NCBI RefSeq assembly: GCF_009295515.1
Contig: NZ_RQVV01000022.1
Location: 62,001-126,000 of the forward strand
Reading direction: 5' to 3'
Length of the DNA: 64,000 bases
DNA from: Erwinia endophytica
Lineage (GTDB): Bacteria > Pseudomonadota > Gammaproteobacteria > Enterobacterales > Enterobacteriaceae
Shown: in pieces, positions 1 through 7,276 of the stretch
Numbering within the stretch: the first letter of the stretch is position 1
How the letters are laid out: each line of letters opens with the position of its first letter
The notes under the pieces: model-generated
The model's input: only the letters and a program-made list of their open reading frames with translations
Told to the model about the DNA's origin: nothing
The model's database searches: none
Made by a program: the position numbers and the translations under genes

Positions 1-1059
1 CAGGGCTACATGAGCAATGGCAACAGCCGTTCACTGCAATACACCATCAAAGATTATGACAAGGTAAAAGCGGTGTTGCTGGCCGACCCCACCATCGCCG
101 CACAGACGAAAACGATCACCGGACAGCTGGAATTTTCAGGAATCATCTCGCAATACGACAAAGGGGTTTCGACCTTTTTTTCCGGTGTGGGGATCGAACC
201 GGAAACATCGCTGCTGTTGGGTGCGCTGGACACCATTATTTCCGGTAGCGACCTGTCAGCGGTAAAACCCCTGGATATCACCCTGGGCAGCGGCGTCTCC
301 AGCATGCTATCCGCAGGCTATGACAGTTGGACTGATCTGCTGGTGGTGAATCCGGAAGGCGGTCAAAACGCCATGTCCGCCAAAGTGCGCGGCGTCTTTC
401 GCTCCGGGATAAAAGAGTATGACGATACGGCAGTAAAAATTCCGCTGACCACCGCGCAGCATCTGCTACAGACAGAAGATGTCAGCAAAATCATTCTGTT
501 GCTGCAAGATACCAGCCAAACCCAGGCGGTCATGGCGCGTGTAAAAGAAATAGTGGCGCAACATCATCTGCCACTGGAGGTACATGCCTGGGACGAACTG
601 GCGATCTTTTATCATCAGGTCGTCAATCTTTTCGAGGGGATCTTCTTCTTTATCAAAGCGATCGTCAGCATCATCGTGGTGTTCATGATCGGTAATACCC
701 TGATGATGAATGTTATCGAGCGCACGAGAGAAATCGCCACCCTACGCGCGCTCGGCCTGAGTAAAAGTTATATCGGCCGCCTGTTTATTCTTGAGGGGAT
801 CATCATCGGGTTAATTGGCGCCTTACTCAGCGTCGGATTTGGGCTGCTCATCGCTGCCCTGATCAATATCAATGGTGTTCCGATGCCGCCCTCGCCTGGC
901 TATACCAAAGGTTATTTGGCGTTTGTGATGTGGGATCAGGATATACATCTGTTCTGGTTCTCCTGCGCCCTGCCGCTGGTGACCGCGCTGATTGCCTCCA
1001 TCATTCCTTCGCGTCGTGCCGCTAATCTGGTCATCGCCGAAGCTTTCCGTTTTGTTTAA
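1..1059 (+). CDS. ABC transporter permease, FtsX/MacB type (5' end outside window)
   Basis: The reading frame is open from base 1, and the codons before the first ATG at base 10 (Gln-Gly-Tyr) continue it, so the gene starts upstream. What remains is about 349 residues: an extracytoplasmic MacB-like domain (about residues 1-200), then a C-terminal FtsX domain with membrane segments near 210-235, 255-285 and 315-335. The segment REIATLRALGLS just after the first of these is the coupling motif of LolCE/MacB-type permeases. Members of this family extract or move lipids and lipoproteins rather than import solutes. The next genes are a reductase, a LolA-like protein and a beta-barrel, so export of a lipid-like product to the outer membrane is a reasonable inference. 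The ATPase partner is probably upstream. Confidence 0.85.
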   Translation, partial: QGYMSNGNSRSLQYTIKDYDKVKAVLLADPTIAAQTKTITGQLEFSGIISQYDKGVSTFFSGVGIEPETSLLLGALDTIISGSDLSAVKPLDITLGSGVSSMLSAGYDSWTDLLVVNPEGGQNAMSAKVRGVFRSGIKEYDDTAVKIPLTTAQHLLQTEDVSKIILLLQDTSQTQAVMARVKEIVAQHHLPLEVHAWDELAIFYHQVVNLFEGIFFFIKAIVSIIVVFMIGNTLMMNVIERTREIATLRALGLSKSYIGRLFILEGIIIGLIGALLSVGFGLLIAALININGVPMPPSPGYTKGYLAFVMWDQDIHLFWFSCALPLVTALIASIIPSRRAANLVIAEAFRFV

Positions 1060-1096
1060 GTCAGGATAAAAGCGTTTTTATTAAGGGAATAAGCAA

Positions 1097-1858
1097 ATGA
1101 TTAAGAAAGAAAAAACTGTTTTTATTACCGGCGCAGGTCGCGGTGTTGGCATGGCGATGGCGAAGCACTTTGCCTCACTTGGCTACGATTTAATTTTGAA
1201 TTATCGCAAGGATCAGGGGAAAAGCGCCGCAGGATTGCAGCAGTTTCTCACCTCACCAGAAGCCAGCCAGGTTTCGGTCAGGCTGGCGAAAGCGGATATC
1301 AGCGAGCCGCGCGACATTGCCGACATGATGAAAAAGCTGAAACAAGATGGCGTCGATCGTATCGATCACTTGATCCTGAATGCCGCCAGCGCGCCTTTTA
1401 AGCCGTTCAGCGAAATGACCCGGAGCGACTGGAAACTCCTGCTGAACTGCAACCTGGTGGGGAATAACTGCTGCGTGAATGAAATCTCGCCGATGATGCC
1501 GCCGGGGGGATCGATCTGCATCCTCTCCAGCATGGGCAGTCGCCGTGTTTTACCCAATTATCCGTTAGGCGTTATCAAATCAGCGCTGGAATCGTTGGTC
1601 AGTTACCTGGAAGTGGAACTCCACCCGCAGGATATCCGGGTCAACGGGATCTGTGCCGGTATGGTCAATACCGATATGGCATCGTACCTGCAAAAAATGT
1701 GGACCGACCTTTACCAACGCTATGAAAACAGCCCACGTCGCTGGCTGATTGAGCCTGAAGAAGTGGCCAACATCGCCGCTTTTTTGATTTCGCCTCAGGC
1801 AAGCGCCCTGCGTGGTACCACGCTGGTTGCCGATCTCGGCGTTTCCCTGACCGCCTGA
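1097..1858 (+). CDS. Short-chain dehydrogenase/reductase, FabL-like
   Basis: A protein of 253 residues with a Rossmann fold. TGAGRGVG (residues 11-18) is the NAD(P)-binding loop, NAAS (95-98) replaces the usual NNAG, and SSMGS (144-148) carries the catalytic serine. The stretch after it, LPNYPLGVIKSALESL, resembles the enoyl-ACP reductases FabI/FabL more than ketoreductases, because Tyr155 is not at the YxxxK spacing. Tyr155 and Lys161 are five residues apart, where FabI and FabL have six. It may reduce an enoyl or ketoacyl thioester in the pathway that the acyltransferase further down also serves. The position of Tyr leaves the exact reaction open. The start ATG has an AAGGGAA ribosome site. 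Confidence 0.8.
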   Translation: MIKKEKTVFITGAGRGVGMAMAKHFASLGYDLILNYRKDQGKSAAGLQQFLTSPEASQVSVRLAKADISEPRDIADMMKKLKQDGVDRIDHLILNAASAPFKPFSEMTRSDWKLLLNCNLVGNNCCVNEISPMMPPGGSICILSSMGSRRVLPNYPLGVIKSALESLVSYLEVELHPQDIRVNGICAGMVNTDMASYLQKMWTDLYQRYENSPRRWLIEPEEVANIAAFLISPQASALRGTTLVADLGVSLTA

Positions 1859-1867
1859 GGATCAACC

Positions 1868-2698
1868 ATGCATCGACACCTCCTGCCGCTGTTGCTGAGC
1901 TGCGTCATTTTCCCTGCATGGGCGGCTGATAAGCCGCCCGAAATTACGCTGGATCGCCAACAACTGGAACAAATTACACAGGAAGATAGCCACGCCCGCG
2001 AGATTATCCGTCGCGCAGATCGGGTACGCGCGCCAGAACAACCTTTCCGCTATACGCTGACCCTCACCGAGCATAAAAACGGTCAGGACCAGCTAGATAA
2101 GCAGCAGGTACTGGATGTCTCGATGCGTTTTTATAAACCGGATGAGCAACGCGATAAAGGAGAAGCCAGAGCGCTGGTACGCTTTGTCTCACCGGTAAGG
2201 GACAAAGGCAAAGTGCTGCTCTCCGATCTCGACAAAATGTGGTACTACGCGCCTGAACTCCGTCGCCCTATCCCCATCTCCCGACAACAGCGCCTGCTGG
2301 GCCAGGTCTCCAATGGCGATGTCGTTGCCGCCGATTTTGACTACTCCTATGTTTCCACGCTGATAGGAACCGAAGCCTGCGGGGATAAGCAGTGCTATAA
2401 ACTCTCGCTAACCCGCCGCTGGCCCTCGGTGCCTTATCCCGCGATCCTTTACTGGGTAGAGGTGGGAACCTGGCATCCGCAACGTATTGATTTCCTGTCG
2501 ACCGAAGGCCGGCTGATCAAGCGTTCAAGATACAGTAATTACACCGAAGTGCTGGGGGTTCTGCGGCCAGCTACCATCGTCGTCGAAGACGCGCTGCGCA
2601 AAGATAACTGGACCACCATGACTTACAGCAATGTCGTCCTGGAGTCATTGCCAGAAAGCTATTTTCAGAAGGACTATCTGATCAGGAGAAGCCAGTAA
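1868..2698 (+). CDS. LolA-like outer-membrane lipoprotein-sorting protein
   Basis: A protein of 276 residues with a Sec signal peptide ending near PAWA-AD (residue 20). The rest resembles the LolA-like fold (PF17131 type): strands around VLDVSMRFYKPDEQRD, ALVRFVSPVRDKGKVLL, DKMWYYAPELRRPIPIS and the GDVVAADFDYSYV segment, which is typical of these proteins. They form a half-open barrel that carries hydrophobic ligands across the periplasm, often next to an ABC or RND exporter. It lies 9 bp after the reductase, and its stop overlaps the start of the barrel gene (TAATG). It is therefore a probable carrier between the ABC permease and the beta-barrel. Confidence 0.75.
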   Translation: MHRHLLPLLLSCVIFPAWAADKPPEITLDRQQLEQITQEDSHAREIIRRADRVRAPEQPFRYTLTLTEHKNGQDQLDKQQVLDVSMRFYKPDEQRDKGEARALVRFVSPVRDKGKVLLSDLDKMWYYAPELRRPIPISRQQRLLGQVSNGDVVAADFDYSYVSTLIGTEACGDKQCYKLSLTRRWPSVPYPAILYWVEVGTWHPQRIDFLSTEGRLIKRSRYSNYTEVLGVLRPATIVVEDALRKDNWTTMTYSNVVLESLPESYFQKDYLIRRSQ

Positions 2699-4095
2699 TG
2701 CAGCACAAACCTCTGCTATTGCTGGTGCTGCTGAGCTTCCCCGTCATCGTACTGGCTGACTCAGGCTGCGAACAGCCTCGCGGGTATCTGGGTGGCGAAG
2801 GTATTGGACTGAGCAGTGGCTCCTCCTCCTGGAATAACCACGATAGTGCGTTTCGTCAGAATACACTCCTCAACCTGTACACCTCGCTCTCCCTGAATTG
2901 TTGGATTGGCGAAACGCTGAAACTGAAAAGCGAAACGAACGGCGAATATTTACTGCAAAGCCATCAACCGGGCTCGTTACAGGATAGCCGGCACACGGGG
3001 AAGATGTTTTTTAATCAGCTCAGTCTGAGCTGGGCCGTCCGGGACAATGTTTTTATTGACGCCGGTAAGCTCCGTCCTCGCTATGGCTACCTGTATTCCG
3101 TATCACCACTGGACATGCTGCGCAATCCCCATGGCGCGTTCCGTAGCGTGCACGTTAACGCCACCGGGGATAACTGGGACTCATTTTATGATGAAGGATC
3201 CTGGGGCGTTTCCGCCACAACCTATACGTCCGCCGGCAGTTGGGATCTGGTCATACTGCCGCGCTTAGCCCTGAACGGTAGCGACATGAACACGAACCGC
3301 CACTGGTCATCGCTGGAGCGGACTAATTCACAGGATCGCTATTTGTTCAGCTATTCCACCACCGGATTGAGTGACGTGACAGCAACCGCATCATTACTGG
3401 CGGGCACACAGCAGCGGGTCGCCAGCGGGATAAGCTACACCCTCAACGACAACTGGATAATCAACCTGGAAGGTTCTCTGATGCAGGGAGAGAGCTGGCG
3501 TCATCTGCAGGCCGACGCCAGCAGCAAACTACACAACTATAGCATCACCACCAGCGACCATCCGTTTGCCCGGTCGAAGCATGGCATTAACGGCGATATC
3601 GGCGGTGGACTGCGCTACACCACCTCCGGACAGGTTGAAACCGGCATTGAATATTATGGCCAAAGCCAGGGCTATTCCCGTAGCGAATGGAAACGGCTGC
3701 TGCGCGATGTGGCTTTCACCAACGGCGGCTATGCGAATCCCTACATCCCGGTGACCTCCTCCAGTCAGGTCCGCGATGTCTTTCGCCTCTATGCGCACAT
3801 TATGGCTGATGAGATAGATAAAACCGGGCGCCAGGGCGCGCTCCAGGGGAAACACTATCTGATGCTTTTTAACAGCCGTAACCGCAGTGAAAACCGGGTT
3901 ATCAACTGGCGAGCCTCCGCCATTATCAATCTGATTGACGGGAGCACGCTCGCCAATCTTCAACTCAGTAGCCCGGTACGGGAAGATCTTGAAATTTATA
4001 CGGGTACCAGTTTTACCTTTGGCGGGACTGGCAGCGAATTCAGTTTGTTTGGGGAAAAAGGAACTTACTATGCAGGACTACGATATTACTGGTAA
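2698..4095 (+). CDS. Outer-membrane beta-barrel protein of an export operon
   Basis: A protein of 465 residues with a signal peptide (hydrophobic core at residues 5-18, cut near VLA-DS). It is followed by alternating polar and aromatic strands such as KMFFNQLSLSWAVRDNVFIDAGK and SWDLVILPRLAL, and it ends in an aromatic residue (YYAGLRYYW), as outer-membrane barrels do. I do not recognise a named family with certainty. The overall pattern resembles the barrel partners (DUF1302-like) that occur with LolA-like proteins and lipid exporters. Its start overlaps the previous stop, and its own end overlaps the acyltransferase gene by 26 bp, so it is tightly coupled in the operon. Confidence 0.65.
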   Translation: MQHKPLLLLVLLSFPVIVLADSGCEQPRGYLGGEGIGLSSGSSSWNNHDSAFRQNTLLNLYTSLSLNCWIGETLKLKSETNGEYLLQSHQPGSLQDSRHTGKMFFNQLSLSWAVRDNVFIDAGKLRPRYGYLYSVSPLDMLRNPHGAFRSVHVNATGDNWDSFYDEGSWGVSATTYTSAGSWDLVILPRLALNGSDMNTNRHWSSLERTNSQDRYLFSYSTTGLSDVTATASLLAGTQQRVASGISYTLNDNWIINLEGSLMQGESWRHLQADASSKLHNYSITTSDHPFARSKHGINGDIGGGLRYTTSGQVETGIEYYGQSQGYSRSEWKRLLRDVAFTNGGYANPYIPVTSSSQVRDVFRLYAHIMADEIDKTGRQGALQGKHYLMLFNSRNRSENRVINWRASAIINLIDGSTLANLQLSSPVREDLEIYTGTSFTFGGTGSEFSLFGEKGTYYAGLRYYW

Positions 4096-5020
4096 TACCC
4101 CGCCTCCATGTATGGTGCTTTTTGCCGGACAAGGCAGCGCCAGAGTCGGCATGGGCGCTAACGTTTTAGACCAGTCAGCGGCCACCCGGGAAGTCTGGCA
4201 ATGTGCCAGCGATATGGCGGGTATTGATGTCCGTAAATTGTGCCTTAAAGGGCCAATGACGCGCCTGACACAAACACGTTTCCAGCAGATTGCGGTGACC
4301 ACCGTCAATGTTGCCACCCTGACAGCCTTGAGGACGCAAACAGCCCTGACACCGGGAGGCAGCGCGGGCCATAGCGCTGGAGAGTATGCCGCGCTGTGGC
4401 TTGCCGGGGTGTTCACTCTGGAAACGCTGTTTCAAGCGGTCGTCACACGGGCTGCTATCATGCAACGCCTGGCGGAAAAGAACCGGGGAGCGATGTTCCA
4501 TCTTCAGGGACTCACCCATGCGGAACTTGCCGTACGTCTCACCGACAGTGAACACCATCACCACTTGAGCATTGCTTGCGATAACGCTCAGGATCAACTG
4601 GTCTTTGCGGGTGAGATTCAGGCGGCAAAATCGTTTGTTCAGACCCTGCTGGCTGCCGGCTATTCTCCTACCAAACTGGCGGTCAACGGTGCCTGGCACT
4701 GCGCGCAAATGGCGGAAGGTGTGGCTGAAATGCAGCAATTGCTGAAGACATTGCCGCTACGCTCCCCCACCCTCCCCGTCTATATGAACCGGACTGCCCG
4801 CCCTGAAACCAACGTGGAGAAGATAACGGAAAACCTCGCTTTCCACCTGACAGAGCCCGTCCGCTGGCGGGAAAGCATGTTTAACAGCCTGCAAGATGGA
4901 TTCCGCCACTATGTTGAGATCAGTCCGAAAAAATATTTGCTTTCACTGATTGATGAAAACAGCACGATGGTGACCCGACGCCACTGCCACGAATTGCTGT
5001 CAGTCGCAGATAATCAATGA
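4070..5020 (+). CDS. Acyltransferase of FabD (malonyl-CoA:ACP transacylase) type
   Basis: A protein of about 316 residues. FAGQGS (residues 18-23) forms the oxyanion loop, GHSAGE (100-105) holds the nucleophile Ser102, Arg127 matches the carboxylate-binding Arg of malonyl transferases, and His210 in GAWHC is the catalytic base. The segment that carries a conserved Gln in E. coli FabD (QLYNPVRW) reads HLTEPVRW here. The protein is distant from housekeeping FabD, so it probably serves the operon's own carrier protein. I chose the ATG at 4070 because it has AAGGAA eight bases upstream. It overlaps the barrel gene by 26 bp in another frame. Confidence 0.8.
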   Translation: MQDYDITGNTPPPCMVLFAGQGSARVGMGANVLDQSAATREVWQCASDMAGIDVRKLCLKGPMTRLTQTRFQQIAVTTVNVATLTALRTQTALTPGGSAGHSAGEYAALWLAGVFTLETLFQAVVTRAAIMQRLAEKNRGAMFHLQGLTHAELAVRLTDSEHHHHLSIACDNAQDQLVFAGEIQAAKSFVQTLLAAGYSPTKLAVNGAWHCAQMAEGVAEMQQLLKTLPLRSPTLPVYMNRTARPETNVEKITENLAFHLTEPVRWRESMFNSLQDGFRHYVEISPKKYLLSLIDENSTMVTRRHCHELLSVADNQ

Positions 5021-5030
5021 GATCCGATAA

Positions 5031-6059
5031 ATGATACCGTCCTACACCCACTTTTCCCGCCGCCATACCCTAATTTTTGCCGCAGGATGCTTTATTACGA
5101 CCGCCATTCTGACTTCATCGTTATTGCGAAATACACTGGTTATTACCCCACTGCGGCTGTTTATCGGACTGGCGGCCATTGGCGGATCGATTGCCTGGAA
5201 TACGGCCAGAGAGGGGCGGGGGTATTGGATATACACGATTGCCACCCTGCGTATGTATGAAAATGAAGTAACACTAAACGAAAAATCCGCTCTTCCGGAA
5301 AATAAATTTAATCGCTACCTGAGCATGCCATGGTGCAGTTTGCTGGTTACCCTGGCGCTGGCCCTGTTACTCAGTATCACTGGCGCATGGCTTCCCCCGC
5401 TGGCGCTACGCTACTGGGCGTTTCTCTGTGGCGTACTGATTCTTCCGTTCTCCCTGTGCTATATATATAATCACGCCTCTCAAGCGACGATCCGACAAAC
5501 AATATTACACATTAGCGGCATCAAACGGATCAAAGTAAAACAGCGAAGCCTGGCCCACTATCTGGCAGAAGATCTTTTCATTATGTTACTGGTGAATCTT
5601 GCCCTGGTGCTACCGATTGCGAAAAAAGCCGCATTCAGTCTCGCACATGGCAGTCATACACCAACGTTCATTATTGCGATGATCATACTAATGGAGATTG
5701 TCATGGGCTTTATTTTGCTGATTGCATTCCGCACCCGACGTTTTATTTTCTGTGGTGAACTCATACTTGATGCCGTGAAAATACCGACCAGATTATCTGA
5801 GAGGAGGCTTAAATATCGTCTGTTTTTCCGGATAATCGGTTGGTTGCTGGTCACCCTTTTCTGGACAGTTTTCATCTGCCTGTTTTTTTCCAGTCACGCG
5901 CCACATTTCACCCTGGTGTATTTAAGTGCGTTATCCGTCCCTTTACTCATTTTTATTCTGGAACGGTACAATACCCTCACCGTACATTATCATCAGGCTA
6001 ACCGAATTCTCTCCGAACTAAAAAAACTGGCACCAGAAGATAAAAAAACACCCTGGTAA
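5031..6059 (+). CDS. Polytopic membrane protein of unknown function
   Basis: A protein of 342 residues with about eight hydrophobic segments (near 14-30, 40-55, 100-120, 128-145, 180-198, 212-232, 268-290 and 295-310) separated by basic loops. I see no catalytic motif and do not recognise the family. It begins 10 bp after the acyltransferase and is the last gene before a strong terminator, so it is probably part of the same operon. It could be an integral-membrane enzyme or part of the export apparatus, and I assign no function. Confidence 0.65.
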   Translation: MIPSYTHFSRRHTLIFAAGCFITTAILTSSLLRNTLVITPLRLFIGLAAIGGSIAWNTAREGRGYWIYTIATLRMYENEVTLNEKSALPENKFNRYLSMPWCSLLVTLALALLLSITGAWLPPLALRYWAFLCGVLILPFSLCYIYNHASQATIRQTILHISGIKRIKVKQRSLAHYLAEDLFIMLLVNLALVLPIAKKAAFSLAHGSHTPTFIIAMIILMEIVMGFILLIAFRTRRFIFCGELILDAVKIPTRLSERRLKYRLFFRIIGWLLVTLFWTVFICLFFSSHAPHFTLVYLSALSVPLLIFILERYNTLTVHYHQANRILSELKKLAPEDKKTPW

Positions 6060-6107
6060 AAGTAAATAATCTACCATAGCCCAGGAAGGGAAGAAGGGCT
6101 GACAAAG

Positions 6108-6143
6108 AATATAAAACCACATCTTTCGACGTGGTTTTATATT
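6108..6143. terminator. Hairpin terminator between convergent genes
   Basis: A 13-bp perfect inverted repeat, AATATAAAACCAC with its complement GTGGTTTTATATT, around a 10-base loop. A/T-rich flanks on both sides suit a terminator that works in both directions, serving the biosynthetic operon on the plus strand and the peptide genes on the minus strand. Confidence 0.75.
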
Positions 6144-6148
6144 ATAAA

Positions 6149-6454
6149 TCAGGCAGAAGCAGTGTTATTGGCTTTTACCTGCTGACCAATTGAAATACCA
6201 TTATCAACCAGGGCCTCAATTCCCTGACTCATAAAGACCATCGTCATGACCGGGGACAGGCCAATTAATGCGCCAATACCCGCGCCTAAAGACTCACCCG
6301 CACCAGCATAGTCAGTATCAAAGCCAAAATTGGCCAGGACTTCATCGACAAGTTGGCCTACAGCCCAGCCAATCGCCGCACCAATTGGCGCAATTAAAAT
6401 GCCAAAAAGTCCGCCGCTGGTCTGCTGGATTTCATTATTTGTTAGCTCTCTCAT
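6149..6454 (-). CDS. Double-glycine leader peptide, class II microcin-like (peptide 1)
   Basis: Encodes 101 residues. The first 15, MRELTNNEIQQTSGG, have the form of a class II microcin leader (microcin V has MRTLTLNELDSVSGG), which a C39-peptidase ABC exporter cuts after GG. The predicted core of about 86 residues is hydrophobic and rich in Gly and Ala, with small-residue patterns such as GAAIGWAVG and GAGIGALIG that suit membrane-spanning helices, and it contains no cysteine. I chose the start at 6454 because it has an AAGGAAAG site just upstream; a longer in-frame extension would destroy the leader. It lies 73 bp downstream of a second such gene. No processing transporter or clear immunity gene is visible nearby. 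Confidence 0.75.
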   Translation of the reverse strand: MRELTNNEIQQTSGGLFGILIAPIGAAIGWAVGQLVDEVLANFGFDTDYAGAGESLGAGIGALIGLSPVMTMVFMSQGIEALVDNGISIGQQVKANNTASA

Positions 6455-6527
6455 TTCTTTCCTTAAAAATGGATGAATTATGATTACACATTGAAAAAGG
6501 TGACAAAATTCATCACCCAGCCATTTC

Positions 6528-6755
6528 TTACCAAAAAGCAAAAAAACCCACCACGTCGCAGAAAATCTGCGTCGCCAGAGTTAACGCTTTTGCACCTAAC
6601 TTCACACCCAGGGTAATGGTATCAGGTATAATATTCAACAACGTATTGACCGGCCCATCAATGATACCTGAAGCGATATCACCCACAATTTCGACGACAT
6701 CGCTGACATTCCCACCACTCACTGCATGAATTTCACGTTCGGTCAAATGACGCAT
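6528..6755 (-). CDS. Double-glycine leader peptide, class II microcin-like (peptide 2)
   Basis: Encodes 75 residues with the leader MRHLTEREIHAVSGG and a core of about 60 residues. The core starts acidic (VSDVVEIVGD) and becomes hydrophobic, ending in CDVVGFFAFW with one cysteine. A GGGAG site precedes the ATG, and a TATAAT-like box lies at 6788-6793 on the minus strand. This gene is transcribed first and peptide 1 second, so the pair may act together like two-peptide bacteriocins. An immunity role for one of them cannot be excluded, although both carry export leaders. Confidence 0.75.
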   Translation of the reverse strand: MRHLTEREIHAVSGGNVSDVVEIVGDIASGIIDGPVNTLLNIIPDTITLGVKLGAKALTLATQIFCDVVGFFAFW

Positions 6756-7276
6756 ACTGGCTCCCTGAACATTTAGAGAATACGTTAATTATAGGTCTAC
6801 TGAATCACTCATCGATATAAAATGAGGTAACTAACGTATAGCATAGCGATAATTAAATCATCAATCAGATTATTTATTACATCGTAATTTTCAGACCAGG
6901 CTTACATGGCTTACATGTAGACATCAAAGATTAATCACTTAACACCTAAAAACTAACGCCCATATCACACAAAAAAAATAAAATTATTACTATATAAATA
7001 ATTAGTTATAGTTGGCATCCTTCTGACTAAATCAAATTCAACCACAAAAAAAAATAGACAATAGTTTATTAATTAGCAAGCCCCATGAAAGACAAAGATA
7101 AAATCATTCCAGATTACAGAACAAAAACGCTAAAAACCGTTTTTTAATAACCGTCGGCATTGGTCCTTACGGGTAAGGTGGTCAGGCCGGATCAGGTGGA
7201 GATGGTGCAGCCAATACGCCTGCAATTTACAGTATGGCGGATATAGCAGGATAACCTATGTTAGAGAGAATAACAG
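6756..7276. other. AT-rich intergenic region between peptide genes and adhesin
   Basis: About 520 bases, strongly A/T-rich up to about 7150. It must hold the divergent promoters of the peptide genes and the adhesin. It contains a short direct repeat (CTTACATGGCTTACATG near 6900) and a decayed small reading frame described separately. The low GC compared with neighbouring core genes is typical of horizontally acquired, H-NS-silenced segments. Confidence 0.5.
7085..7254 (+). pseudogene. Remnant of a small Gly/Ala-rich reading frame
   Basis: A 20-codon frame starts at 7085 and stops at 7145. At a run of T the neighbouring frame takes over and reads LITVGIGPYG, a stop at 7174, then GGQAGSGGDGAANTPAIYSMADIAG up to the stop at 7252. 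The regular glycine-rich composition after the stop looks like former coding sequence. It lies between the microcin-like genes and the adhesin, so it may be the rest of another small secreted peptide, but I do not recognise it. Confidence 0.35.

Noticed and set aside
6149-6454. Peptide 1 as a holin or toxin of a toxin-antitoxin pair
   Set aside because: The SGG leader and the tandem gene with the same leader fit exported peptides better.
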